This document shows positions 1 through 8,472 of a stretch of 64,000 nt of DNA, piece by piece. The notes beneath the pieces were generated by a model. That model made no database searches. It was not told where the DNA came from and saw only the letters and a program-made list of their open reading frames with translations. Position 1 is the stretch's first letter. The number at the start of each line of letters is the position of its first letter. Position numbers and translations under genes: made by a program. The stretch is from JAFGVL01 sp963662245 (GTDB taxonomy: Bacteria > Bacteroidota > Bacteroidia > Bacteroidales > Paludibacteraceae), in NCBI GenBank assembly GCA_963662245.2, contig CAXXVQ010000006.1, forward strand, positions 1 to 64,000, in the 5' to 3' direction.

Positions 1-255
1 AACGAGTTCTTTTTCTGTAGCTATGGGTGTTTTAGTATTTGTGAGACCTATTCTGTTAGAGACTCTGAAAACATGAGTGTCAACGGGCATAGTGTTTTGA
101 TTAAAGGCTACAGCTGCGATTACATTAGCTGTTTTGCGTCCAACACCTTGGAGTGTTTGTAGGGCATCTAAATCGCTTGGCACTTCGCTGTTGAAGTGTT
201 CAACTAGTTGTTGTGCCATCAGAACTAAATGCTTGGACTTATTATTTGGATAGGA
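1..255 (-). pseudogene. nth: 5'-truncated endonuclease III (nth), C-terminus outside window
   Basis: Reading leftwards, the frame gives SYPNNKSKHLVLMAQQLVEH, then the helix-hairpin-helix LQGVGRKTANVI and the catalytic-region PVDTHVFRVSNR, which are hallmarks of endonuclease III, a base-excision-repair glycosylase/AP lyase. Homology starts abruptly at the Ser encoded near 255. The roughly 75 N-terminal residues expected in the family, including the first half of the helical domain, are absent. The frame stays open upstream but reads unrelated sequence with no sensible start, and the tRNA-Asp terminator lies only about 90 bp away. The Lys and Asp of the active site are retained. Either this is a 5'-deleted relic or a rearrangement joined here. 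The rest of the gene is beyond position 1. Confidence 0.7.
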
Positions 256-346
256 AAGTGTGGGAGTTGTATAAGATATTAAGAGGCTTTCTTTTGCTTG
301 AAGTTGTAATTTATCGTAGAAGTGAAATGTTGAGATGTGTGTAAAC

Positions 347-376
347 AAAAAAGGATAGCCAAATTGACTATCCTTT
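347..376 (-). terminator. Displaced native terminator of tRNA-Asp
   Basis: AAGGATAG and CTATCCTT form an 8-bp stem, followed on the minus strand by a run of T. It lies directly beyond the leftmost copy of the tRNA 3' end (378-394). It is therefore likely the terminator that followed tRNA-Asp before the island inserted. Confidence 0.7.
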
Positions 377-377
377 T

Positions 378-394
378 GCGGTATGGACGGGACT
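378..394. repeat. Attachment site copy (distal end of island)
   Basis: GCGGTATGGACGGGACT repeats the discriminator base, acceptor 3' strand and part of the T arm of tRNA-Asp. The same 17 bp occur at 17627-17643 inside the intact tRNA gene. This copy is the tRNA fragment carried to the far end by integration. Confidence 0.9.
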
Positions 395-528
395 TTATTT
401 ATGAAATAATTAGAAATCTTTTGAAATACATTTATTACATAATTTGTTTTAATATCTCTGATAAATAGATATATAGATAATATTTGTGTATTTCATAGTT
501 TTCAATATATTTCAATTTATTTTGTGTC

Positions 529-551
529 GGGCGGAAATATGGCGGAAATAT
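529..551. repeat. Putative integrase arm-type sites, left end
   Basis: Two tandem copies of GGCGGAAATAT sit about 135 bp inside the left attachment repeat. A nearly identical pair lies about 55 bp inside the right end. Paired short repeats inside both ends are typical arm-type binding sites of tyrosine recombinases. Their function here is inferred from position only. Confidence 0.6.
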
Positions 552-555
552 TTCT

Positions 556-563
556 TATATTTG
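556..563 (+). promoter_or_regulatory. Bacteroidota -7 box for integrase
   Basis: TATATTTG matches the Bacteroidota TAnnTTTG -7 element. It lies 24 bp before the integrase ATG and immediately after the GGCGGAAA repeats, so recombinase binding there could repress its own promoter. Confidence 0.55.
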
Positions 564-587
564 TAGAACAAACAAATATGAAATATT

Positions 588-1938
588 ATGGCAACAGTAA
601 GAGCATTTATTCAAACATCTAAGAAAACTCAACTTGTACCAATAAGATTCAAGTTAAGTTATGGTAGGCATAAAGAAGTGTGTTACACCAGCGAAATGAA
701 GGTTGACCCAATAAACTGGAATGCAACCAAGCAGAATGTAACAAAAGGATATGAGAAAGAATCATATAATGGAAATATAGCTGCACGAAAGGCTTTAATT
801 GAAAAAATATACAATGATAAGCCTTATGATGTTGATGTGACATCAGAATGGTTAAATCTTGAAATTGACAAGAATTTGCATCCAGAAAGATATCAAATAG
901 AGGAAGAAAAACCGTTAATGCTACTTCAGTATGTTAAAATGTTTATAGAAGCAGCACCACAAAGAAAAGATAGGCAAACAGGACGCTACTTGACACCAAA
1001 TAACATTCAACAATATGTAGCCACAGAGAAGCATCTTAAATATTTTGCAAAAATAAAGAATAGAGATGATTTTGAATTTAATCAAATAGACCAGACATTT
1101 TATTCTGAATTTGTTGAGTATCTGCAAAACAAGATTGTGGCAAAGGATGAATCAGGTAATGTTATTTTAAAGAAGGATGGGATCCTTTATTGATTAAAAA
1201 GGATTTTACACAGAATTCAGTAGGTAAACATATTCGGATATTAAAGCTTATGCTAAATGAAGCTACTAGCGCTGGAATCAATACCAGTACAATGTATTCC
1301 AAATTTCATGTATTTACAGAAGATGTCGATACGATTTATTTAATGAAACTGAACTGAAACAACTAAAAGAAGTTGATTTAAAAAATACGCCTCACCTAGA
1401 CCGAGTTAGAGATTCTTTTTTATTACTAGCCTGGACTGGATGTAGATATAGTGATTTGCGAAAAATTGGAAGAACAGATATTAAAGATAACACTATAGCA
1501 TTCAGACAGAAAAAGACAATAAATAAAGTTATTATACCTCTACATCCTGTAGTGATAGAAATATTGGAAAAATACAACTTTAACTTACCAGAACCGATTT
1601 CAAATCAAAATTTCAATGATTATATTAAAGAAGCTGCGCAATTAGCTGAATTGAATACAAATGAAGTTATAACAAAAACTATCGGAGGAGTGTTGACAAA
1701 TTTTACATACCCAAGATATGAACTAGTTTCAAGTCACACGGGAAGAAGAAGTTTTTGTACGAATATGTATAAACAAGGAATACCAACTTTGATGATTATG
1801 AGTATTAGTGGTCATAAAACAGAGAAGGCATTCTTGAAATATATAAAAATTACCCAAGAAGAACACGCTAGAATGATGGGTGATAAATGGAAAGAAATCT
1901 ACCCCGAAACAACAACCCCATCAGAAACCCTATCTTGA
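588..1938 (+). pseudogene. Tyrosine site-specific integrase, broken by a stop and a frameshift
   Basis: This is a phage-type tyrosine recombinase of the Bacteroidota SAM-like/Arm-domain class. The N-terminal Arm and core-binding domains (start MATVRAFIQTSK) run to a TGA at 1191-1193. The same frame then continues with homologous residues (SVGKHIRILKLMLNEA). Near 1342 one A appears lost from TTTAAATG, shifting the frame. The catalytic domain then resumes with TGCRYSDL (Arg), SSHTGRRSF (His-x-x-Arg) and SGHKTEKAFLKYI (His and the Tyr nucleophile). All catalytic residues survive, so decay may be recent, or one lesion may be a sequencing error. It probably mediated insertion at tRNA-Asp. Confidence 0.88.
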
Positions 1939-2235
1939 TGGGGTTTCTGATTCGAAAAATGTTGTAGCAACTCCTCTACTAGCAATATTAATTAAGTACA
2001 TGTGAGATATGCGCCCTAAATGCATTAAAAGCTCCCCTGGCATTCTGAGTATTTTTTCATCAAGTTTTAATTTTCTACAGCGTTTAATCTCGGGAGCATC
2101 TATACCTAAAAGGCGTATTTCTATTTGCTCTTTTGTGATAATATCTTCCACAATCATCCCATCCCCATCTACTACATTAATGATTTTAAGATGTGTTTTT
2201 ATGTTTTTTTGAAAAACTAATTCTTTTTTAGTCAT
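1930..2235 (-). pseudogene. Truncated staphylococcal-nuclease-like (SNase) protein
   Basis: The 101-aa product has VVDGDGMIV (about residues 21-29) and RLLGIDAPE (about 42-50), the calcium-binding and first-arginine motifs of thermonuclease-like enzymes that cleave DNA/RNA phosphodiesters. The family domain is about 130-150 aa. Here the second half, with the second catalytic Arg and Glu region, is missing and the tail reads unrelated sequence. Its stop overlaps the integrase 3' end by 9 bp on the opposite strand. No signal peptide is visible. It is probably inactive, and the break may have happened when the integrase module joined here. Confidence 0.6.
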
Positions 2236-2284
2236 AAAATATTTTTTATACTATTTATAATAAACTTTAAATAAATAGATAAAT

Positions 2285-3091
2285 ATGGCTAGACAAACAG
2301 GACCCTTGAAATACAAGGGCAACATCGGAGGAATTCGTCACTACAAAATCAAAGGTATCTCAGGTGACTTTGCAGGTATGGCTGGAGGTGCATCAGCTGA
2401 ACAGATTAAAACTGCTCCAGAGTTTAAACGCACAAGGGAAAACATGAATGAATTTGGTGGCTGTGCAGCTGCTGGAAAGTCTGTTCGTGTTGGATTAAGT
2501 GCATTAATTAAAACGATGGCAGACCCACAACTCACAGGTCGTTTAACTGCTATCATGAAAAAGATTAATCTTGAAGATCAATCAGAAGCCAGAGGACAAC
2601 GAGCAATTCTCATCTCAGAACAACCTCAATATCTAAAAAGCTTAGTTTTTGACAAAGGGATTAATTTTGACAGCTTGTTTACAGGGAATGTAAAAATGAC
2701 ACCAACAGGAAACAGAACAGGTGTTAACACAATCATCAGTTACAGTCCTGCAAACAATGTAAATGCTCCTGCTGGTGCAACACATTTTAGATTAGTTCTT
2801 GCAGTTTCTGCTATAAGTGACTTTGTTTATCACATAGACACAAAACAGTATGAACCTGCAAATGCTGACCTAAACGAGAAAAGTAGTGTTTTACGCCTTC
2901 CTGAAATTTCATTAGGTGGCAGTGGCAGCATCACTACCAACAACACCTGCGAGTTACCAACAAGCATTACAGCATTAACGGATGATACAAGTCTGATTGC
3001 TTGTGTTGGTATTGAGTTTTTACAACAAGTTAATGGAAACTTTTACCTCTTAAGTTCAGGGAATGCGCTTAAGGTTTTCGATATATATTAA
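2285..3091 (+). CDS. Conserved Bacteroidota mobile-element protein, function unknown
   Basis: This 268-aa protein begins MARQTGPLKYKGNIGGIRHY. The start resembles a family of Bacteroidota proteins of about 200-270 aa that I recall near integrases and in genomic islands, with the pattern MARQ-G-x(4)-G-IG-x(3)-Y followed by a basic helical segment (FKRTRENMNEFG, about 48-59). There is no signal peptide or membrane segment. The C-terminal half is rich in beta-prone, Thr/Ser/Asn-rich sequence. The start is supported by an A-rich leader, and the gene ends in a strong hairpin at 3126. The role is unknown; a structural or DNA-associated element protein is possible but not shown. Confidence 0.7.
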   Translation: MARQTGPLKYKGNIGGIRHYKIKGISGDFAGMAGGASAEQIKTAPEFKRTRENMNEFGGCAAAGKSVRVGLSALIKTMADPQLTGRLTAIMKKINLEDQSEARGQRAILISEQPQYLKSLVFDKGINFDSLFTGNVKMTPTGNRTGVNTIISYSPANNVNAPAGATHFRLVLAVSAISDFVYHIDTKQYEPANADLNEKSSVLRLPEISLGGSGSITTNNTCELPTSITALTDDTSLIACVGIEFLQQVNGNFYLLSSGNALKVFDIY

Positions 3092-3125
3092 CATCGAATC
3101 CTTTAGAAAATAGCCTCTACAGTTG

Positions 3126-3170
3126 AACTGCACCCAAAAAATTAGACACTTTTTAGGTGCAGTTTTTTAT
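3126..3170 (+). terminator. Rho-independent terminator
   Basis: AACTGCACC pairs with GGTGCAGTT (9 bp), followed by TTTTTTAT. It closes the gene ending at 3091. Confidence 0.8.
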
Positions 3171-3246
3171 GCTCTCACTTTTGTATATAGTGCACTTGTC
3201 TTGCTTTTATCCTACCCTTAATCCTTACTTCTGTACTAAATAAAAA

Positions 3247-3666
3247 TTATTTCATATACCTATAAAACACCACTCTTTTAGCATCTTGAATAAGCTTTGA
3301 ATTCTGCTTGTATTGTCTTTCTAATTCTTCTAATGAACGCAAGGTCTTAATTGACTTCTGAAAGCCTACAAAGCTTTCTTTTGCCTCTTTATAGGCTTGT
3401 GAGATGCAGCTATTAACATCCGATAAGTTGACAAACGGAATAACTGAGCCACGCAAAAATGGGTGATATGTTTTTGACTGCCATAAGCCCACGCAGAGCC
3501 AGTATAGCTGTTCTTTTTCATCTTCATTATTGCAGAGAATAACAAAGCAATTAGGGCAAGGATTTAATAAAGGTTTGCCACTGTTAAGTCCTTTGTTTAG
3601 GATGTAGAAATGCGGTACAGGATAAATAATATCCTTACGATGGGTTTTAATGGTAAGTGTGTGCAT
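3247..3666 (-). CDS. Uncharacterised Bacteroidota protein, DUF6943-like
   Basis: The 139-aa product starts MHTLTIKTHRKD. It contains HFYILNKGLNSGKPLLNPCP followed by NCFVILC, a central LYWLCVGLW segment, and a helical, charged C-terminus. From memory this pattern matches a small Bacteroidota family (DUF6943) found on mobile elements; I cannot verify the number here. The paired cysteines (CPNC) could bind metal, but only one pair is present. It is separated from neighbours by a terminator on one side and a long non-coding stretch on the other. No function can be assigned. Confidence 0.65.
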   Translation of the reverse strand: MHTLTIKTHRKDIIYPVPHFYILNKGLNSGKPLLNPCPNCFVILCNNEDEKEQLYWLCVGLWQSKTYHPFLRGSVIPFVNLSDVNSCISQAYKEAKESFVGFQKSIKTLRSLEELERQYKQNSKLIQDAKRVVFYRYMK

Positions 3667-3967
3667 ACTTTGAGCTATTAAAAATTAATTCGCTCCGCTC
3701 ACAATTATTTCCACCCAAAAAGAAGAAGAAAAAAGAAAGAAAAGGAATGGCTATTTTTTAGGATGGATGAAAAAGTTTGGGCAAGGTTTTGGGCAAAATA
3801 AATACTACCTGAAAGTGTGGAGATTTTTTTGACCAAACTTGTCTTGACCTTGACCAAACTTTTGGCTGTTTATCCATCCTATCTTTGCCATATCGTTTTA
3901 TTTTTTTGTGAAAATAATCTGTTCCTATTTGTATTTATTGGCTGTTGAAATGGGGTAGATAAGCCAG

Positions 3968-4240
3968 TTTTTAATGAAGCATACCAAATAAGTGGGTGGA
4001 AAAGAGGCTATGTGCTGACTGAATGGAAAGACCAAATGTGGGTTGAATTGCAGGGTGGATATTTGAGGCTTGGAATGAATGGAAGCACTTAGCCTGTGGG
4101 TTGCTGAGGGGGCTGAAATTTACGGAAACGGAATGGAGTGGAAGTTGTGAAGAGAAACGGAACACTGAAACGAAATGTAGGTGCAGTGAATGAAGCTACC
4201 GCAAGCAAAGGGAAATAAACTCTTTATGCTTCATTAAAAA
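3968..4240. repeat. Purine-rich block bounded by 16-bp perfect inverted repeat
   Basis: TTTTTAATGAAGCATA at 3968-3983 is the exact reverse complement of TATGCTTCATTAAAAA at 4225-4240. The roughly 240 bp between them are rich in G and A on the plus strand (many GGAA, GTGG and GAATGG words). The layout suggests a small non-autonomous element or a stem-closed RNA. Confidence 0.6.
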
Positions 4241-4280
4241 ATGTACCTTAATGGGTGGTGGGGAATTGGTGGTTTCTTTG

Positions 4281-4550
4281 GGGTGGGAATTGCGATTATT
4301 GGTTTTGGCTATTTAGCATAGTGTTCTTATGTGAATGTATTCTCATTTCACATAAGGCAACATTATGTTTAAATAGCTTCTGATTGTTATTTTTTGGCAT
4401 AAAAGCTGAAGGGGTGCCCAGCTTGCTTTTTTGCCTTGGCTATGCTCTTGCTGCTGTATTCTCAGCTGCATGTGCATGTAAGCCAGAAGAGGCAAAAAAT
4501 ATGACAAAAAATAACAAGCAGCAAAACCAATAATTGCAATGGGTGGGATA
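4281..4550. repeat. Nested inverted-repeat region, candidate origin or transfer site
   Basis: Three pairs of complementary arms are nested: ATTGCGATTATTGGTTTTG (4289-4307) with a one-mismatch partner at 4522-4540; GTTATTTTTTGGCAT (about 4386-4400) with a one-mismatch partner at about 4501-4514; and TTTTTTGCCT (about 4429) with AGGCAAAAAA (about 4488). The centre contains CAGCTGCATGTGCATG. The symmetric arrangement would extrude as one long hairpin of about 250 nt. Confidence 0.6.
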
Positions 4551-4657
4551 TTAAAATCGAAAGAAATCCTTTTGATATTCTAAAGTGATTCTTTCCCAGT
4601 TACATCATTGATAAATGTTTTTACATATCTGAATTTCTCAAATTGATAAAATGAAAA

Positions 4658-4684
4658 AAGTAGGGTTTTTGACCCTACTTTGAT
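4658..4684. terminator. Bidirectional hairpin terminator
   Basis: AAGTAGGGT and ACCCTACTT form a 9-bp stem with a 5-nt loop. A-rich sequence on the left and T-containing sequence on the right allow use on either strand. It is placed to end the long minus-strand transcription unit. Confidence 0.6.
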
Positions 4685-4757
4685 GGTGATGCTTATTCTA
4701 GACATATAATAACATATACCGAGATTTAATTACAAAGATTCTTTACAATAAAATATA

Positions 4758-7226
4758 TTAACTCTTTTTTGTATTAATAGTGACTTTATAATTGATGGGT
4801 TTAATTTGAATATTGGAATCAACTTCTGAAAATGGATTTGGAATTTCCCAAACAAAGGGATTGGTAGATTGTATATCATAAACCATATATATGTAATAAT
4901 TATCCTTTCCTCTTGCCGTGTTGAGTTCGTTTTCGCTTAAATAGAAATTTGCTTCACCAGCTTTTGCTTTTGTAGCTTTCACTTCAATATATCTTTCAAT
5001 TTCAGCACCTTCACTCTCATATGATAAAATGTCATATCCGTGTTTGTCGGATTCTAAAGAAACTCTTTTAACTTTCTTTGCTAAATCGTGTTTACCAGCA
5101 CTTATAAGCCTTTTTATTTCAAAATCAAGAACTAATTCTTCCCCTTTGTCTCCTAACTTTTTCAACAAAATTGCCCTTTTAATATAATCAATCTTACCAA
5201 TAGCATCAGAATCCGTAGTAACACTTGATTTCGTGTTTTTAGGCGCAATTATATCTAAACTTATTTCTTGTAAAATTTGAGTCTCAGGAAAAAGAACTTC
5301 TTCTTCAATATTCTCGATTTCATTTTGGTTAGAGTCAATATTGGTTGTAGGATTATTTAGTGTTAAATCCTGTTGAGCTAAGCTTGGAATATAAGAGTTT
5401 TCAAACCAGTATTCTATTTGATCATAACCAATGTCGTATTTTTCTTTAAAGAAATTAATAATATCAGGGATTGAACAATCTTTTTCTTTTTTTATATATT
5501 CAGATACCTCAGACTTTAGGCTTTTAGGAATTTCTTTTGATACAAATGAAGTAAAGGATTTTAATTCTGTTGAGAAAAATTTATTGTTATAGTTTTTGAA
5601 TTTGTTTTGTGAGTTTAAACGAAGCTTTTCAAATATTGTCCCTTCTTTAAATTGAGAATGAAGCTTATCTGGAAATAATGAAAGTAGTTGTTTGTAAATA
5701 CTTCTGATATGTAAAGGTGTATTACTCGCATTTAATATTTCTATAATACTATCAATAATGATATTATCTATGTTTTCATTATTTTGAAATTTTGGATAAT
5801 AGGTATTTATACCATACAAGCTAAGTTTATCAATATTGAAGAATATGTCTTTATTATTAAGTATTAATTGCTTGTAGCTTGTTTTTCCGTTTATTTTTTC
5901 ATTTGGGAACAGGGATAAAATTGTTTCGTAGATTCTGTCAAGAGTATCAATTCCGTTTAATTCTTTTAAGGCTAGATACACTTGACTACCAGAAACAGAC
6001 TTTAAATAAAAATCCTTATCTACTTGACTAATTATATTGAAATTGTAAATAATAGCTAAAATAAGCTCTTCATTATAAGTAATATTTTCTTCGGAAGCTA
6101 GGGTTCTTACTTGCTCCAGCAAATCAATCTCTGACAAAGGTATAATATTACTATTCAGAGCATTTAGAGTTAATCTTGCAATATCTTTAAATTCACTCTT
6201 TGCTTTTTCAGTTTTATCCTTGCTTCTAATTATTATTCTTTCTTCATTAAGCCTCTTAAGTGAATATGTATCTTCAAGTTCACAACAACCAAGAGATTCT
6301 AATAAAATTTGGATACTCCCATTTTCAAATAAACTTAGATCTTCGTGACTCTTGTTAGAGATTGTTTCTAGAAGAAGTTGAAATGGAAAATATTTTTTCC
6401 TGTCTAATAGTTCTATTATCTCAGAATATTTAATTGCTAAGCTACTATCAATGCTAAATCGGCTGCCACTTTTAGGATTCTCAATAAAATTATTTAAATC
6501 ATCTATATGTTCTTTTAATATCAGTCGTATACTTTCGGGATGACGATTTTTCTTTTCTATTTTTGAGATTTCACCTTTACCAAAACCGTTAAGATATCCT
6601 CTAAATATTTCTTGTTGGTCGATTGGAATTAATGAAGGTTCATTACAGTATTCCAAAAGGAAATTTTTCCAATTATCAAGAAAGTTATTTGAACTGCAAT
6701 CTTGAGGAAGGATAATCGGTTTATAATTATCATTGTATAAATCGATAAATTTCTCTTTGTTATTTATTATTTCTTCGCGAAGCTTCTTGTATTTTTCTGC
6801 AAATCTATCAGGAGTTCTTTTATGACTAATAGGTGTTTTATTTGCCAGAACACCTAAAAGATTCTCAACTTTTGTATCAATGACTCTCTGTATAAATGCA
6901 GCTCCATTTTCATTCTCGAAATCTTTAACAGGGAGCTTACTTAGGATTTCTACATAATCTGCCCCAAACTCATTTCTTAGTTGAGTGTAAATGTCAATCT
7001 CGTCAGATTCTGGTTCAGTGCGTCCTAATATATCTTTTTTGAACTGCTGAAAACTGTTTAATTTATTGCCTGCTTTGTCTGCAAAGGTTTCTTCGTCTGT
7101 ATCAATAAGATCTTGGATTGTTAATATGCCATTAAACTCCAATTGACTATATTTTAATGGACGATATTTTTTGTCGAAATCTTTAGGCGTAATTAAATCG
7201 ATTAGATTTGTGATATTGTTTTCCAT
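4758..7226 (-). CDS. 822-aa protein with C-terminal DUF3883 PD-(D/E)xK-like nuclease domain
   Basis: The last ~150 residues match the DUF3883/NO VEIN-type domain: LGDKGEELVLDFEI, then HGYDILSY (Asp732), YIEVKAT (Glu748, Lys750) and FYLSENELNTA. The D...ExK spacing is that of a restriction-like fold. The first ~70 residues (NGILTIQDLIDTDEETF) resemble an RNA polymerase alpha-CTD/SAM-like helical module. The middle is helical and includes a winged-helix-like segment (IIEILNASNTPLHIRSIYKQLL, about 495-516). It is cytoplasmic with no signal peptide. It is the last gene of the cluster, 5 bp after a secreted protein. DUF3883 domains occur in several antiviral systems, so nucleic-acid targeting in defence is an inference. 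Confidence 0.72.
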   Translation of the reverse strand: MENNITNLIDLITPKDFDKKYRPLKYSQLEFNGILTIQDLIDTDEETFADKAGNKLNSFQQFKKDILGRTEPESDEIDIYTQLRNEFGADYVEILSKLPVKDFENENGAAFIQRVIDTKVENLLGVLANKTPISHKRTPDRFAEKYKKLREEIINNKEKFIDLYNDNYKPIILPQDCSSNNFLDNWKNFLLEYCNEPSLIPIDQQEIFRGYLNGFGKGEISKIEKKNRHPESIRLILKEHIDDLNNFIENPKSGSRFSIDSSLAIKYSEIIELLDRKKYFPFQLLLETISNKSHEDLSLFENGSIQILLESLGCCELEDTYSLKRLNEERIIIRSKDKTEKAKSEFKDIARLTLNALNSNIIPLSEIDLLEQVRTLASEENITYNEELILAIIYNFNIISQVDKDFYLKSVSGSQVYLALKELNGIDTLDRIYETILSLFPNEKINGKTSYKQLILNNKDIFFNIDKLSLYGINTYYPKFQNNENIDNIIIDSIIEILNASNTPLHIRSIYKQLLSLFPDKLHSQFKEGTIFEKLRLNSQNKFKNYNNKFFSTELKSFTSFVSKEIPKSLKSEVSEYIKKEKDCSIPDIINFFKEKYDIGYDQIEYWFENSYIPSLAQQDLTLNNPTTNIDSNQNEIENIEEEVLFPETQILQEISLDIIAPKNTKSSVTTDSDAIGKIDYIKRAILLKKLGDKGEELVLDFEIKRLISAGKHDLAKKVKRVSLESDKHGYDILSYESEGAEIERYIEVKATKAKAGEANFYLSENELNTARGKDNYYIYMVYDIQSTNPFVWEIPNPFSEVDSNIQIKPINYKVTINTKKS

Positions 7227-7231
7227 AGCTT

Positions 7232-7636
7232 TTATTTAGAGTTGTTTATATTGATTATGTATTTATATGATTCATAGGTGGATAAAATACCTAATGCCAT
7301 TTTATTTTCAGATAGAAACTGAACCATAACCTTGCATTCTACACCTGTAGTTTCATCTTTACCGATATACCAAAATGTTTCGATGCCTTTATAAACATCT
7401 TTGCGTGTAAGTGAAATTAATACTATAGACTTAGTTTGTTTAGAATAGATTTCAAATTTCTCAAGATACTTTTCAGCAGTAATAAAAATTTTTATATTGC
7501 ATTCTGTCCAAATAATGTTTGACTCTTCTGCTCCCTCAGGAATTAGAGCTTGTTGTACTGCCGTACCACTAAACACACGACCAAACATCGATGTAGTAAT
7601 AAACAGAGGTAATAAAATCAATAATATTCTTTTCAT
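7232..7636 (-). CDS. Small exported protein, unknown function
   Basis: This 134-aa product has a clear Sec signal peptide (MKRILLILLPLFITTSMFG, cleavage near residue 19-22). The mature part is beta-rich, with a FWYIGKDETTGVECKVMVQF segment and two Cys residues. It is placed 5 bp before the DUF3883 gene and likely co-transcribed with it. No family is recognised. An exported partner next to a cytoplasmic nuclease-like protein is odd, so the two may simply share a transcript. Confidence 0.7.
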   Translation of the reverse strand: MKRILLILLPLFITTSMFGRVFSGTAVQQALIPEGAEESNIIWTECNIKIFITAEKYLEKFEIYSKQTKSIVLISLTRKDVYKGIETFWYIGKDETTGVECKVMVQFLSENKMALGILSTYESYKYIININNSK

Positions 7637-7677
7637 GTTTGAATTTATACCTAGAAGAAATTTGTTTGTAAATATGA

Positions 7678-7974
7678 TTATATAAATAATTCATTGTCAA
7701 TAGACTTGACAATTTCTTCTAAATCAATGTCGGAATGCAAGGCGACAAAATCATGTGTTTGGGTGAGAAGGTATATATAAAATTTATCTACTTCGTAATC
7801 ATAATGCACTTTTACAAAACCAATTTTACTAGAACAGTTTATCTCAAAATCGAGACCAAAGCCTTCGTAAGAAGTAGTTGGATTTGCAAATCCCCACTTA
7901 TCTAAAGTCAATTTATCTTTAGATAATGTATCAAAGATTAATTGCGACAGTTCTGAGTTAATTTTAGATTGCAT
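7678..7974 (-). CDS. 98-aa acidic protein, unknown function
   Basis: The sequence runs from MQSKINSELSQLIF to a helical C-terminus (DIDLEEIVKSIDNELFI), with a beta-rich middle (GFVKVHYDYEVDKFYIYLL). It is soluble, acidic and has no signal. It overlaps the preceding gene by 11 bp, suggesting translational coupling, and small paired genes of this kind are often immunity or chaperone partners. That role is speculative. Confidence 0.6.
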   Translation of the reverse strand: MQSKINSELSQLIFDTLSKDKLTLDKWGFANPTTSYEGFGLDFEINCSSKIGFVKVHYDYEVDKFYIYLLTQTHDFVALHSDIDLEEIVKSIDNELFI

Positions 7975-8386
7975 TTGTTCCTTTTTCTTTCTGTTCGTCT
8001 TCTTGCATTTGTAAGAAATCTTGGTACATCCAATCGTTTTGAGCTGCTAAGCGTTCATAATGCTTTTTGCCTTCTTCTGTATTATTGTATTTAGGAGTCG
8101 CAGCCTCTTTAGCAATTTCAGGAAGGATTAATTCATCTTCTTTTTTATCACAGATTGCTTCAATTCCTAATTGGAAATCAATTTCTTCTTGAGTATAAAT
8201 ATGACCACTTATTTTAGAATCGAGTTTGAGCAAAAGTCGTATACCAGCATATAGAAACTCTTTTCTAAGAACTTTTGCTTCATTGTCAAAGTTGTTGACT
8301 GCCGTTTATAATTCTGTACTCCTTATTTCTGTAAGTAGTTCTGTTAATTTACTAAAGGCTTTTTTGTATTCTTCGAGGTTTTCCAT
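7964..8386 (-). pseudogene. Small hypothetical gene interrupted by an in-frame TAA
   Basis: An ATG at 8386 opens MENLEEYKKAFSKLTELLTE and reaches a TAA at 8306-8308 after 26 codons. The same frame then continues without a break (FDNEAKVLRKEFLYAGIRLL, then LDSKISGHIYTQEEIDFQLG) to a stop at 7964, 140 codons in total. No ATG lies downstream of the TAA before a TTG at 8233. The continuous helical character on both sides of the stop argues for one gene. It may be a pseudogene, a sequencing error, or a downstream product started from TTG. It is acidic, soluble and of unrecognised family. Confidence 0.6.
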
Positions 8387-8472
8387 AGTTCAAATAATTT
8401 ATTACGGTTTTATACAAATAATGGTTTATAAGAATTGCCTAATATTGATGTATGCTAGTGCGAAGATTTCAT

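Larger units (their letters stand above)
3671..4757. other. Gene-free ~1.1 kb stretch dominated by inverted repeats
   Basis: No credible coding frame is present. The left part (3700-3960) is A/G-rich and contains repeated TTTGGGCAAG/TTTTGGGCAAAA and GACCAAACTT words. The middle (3968-4240) is a strongly purine-skewed block bounded by a 16-bp inverted repeat. The right part (4281-4550) is a set of nested inverted repeats. A terminator closes it at 4658-4684. It could hold an origin, a transfer site or a small RNA. Confidence 0.55.

Noticed and set aside
1191..1345. Programmed recoding (stop readthrough or frameshift) in the integrase
   Set aside because: There is no slippery heptamer or stimulating structure near 1342, and two separate lesions in one gene fit decay better.
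2009..2212. 67-aa plus-strand frame
   Set aside because: Antisense to the SNase-like fragment, whose motifs are clear on the minus strand.
3971..4165. 64-aa minus-strand frame in the purine-rich block
   Set aside because: It arises from strand skew (Ser/Phe/His-rich) and is bounded by the inverted repeat rather than by gene signals.
4281..4550. Group II intron or retron RNA in the nested palindrome region
   Set aside because: No domain V-like hairpin, and no reverse transcriptase adjacent on the island.
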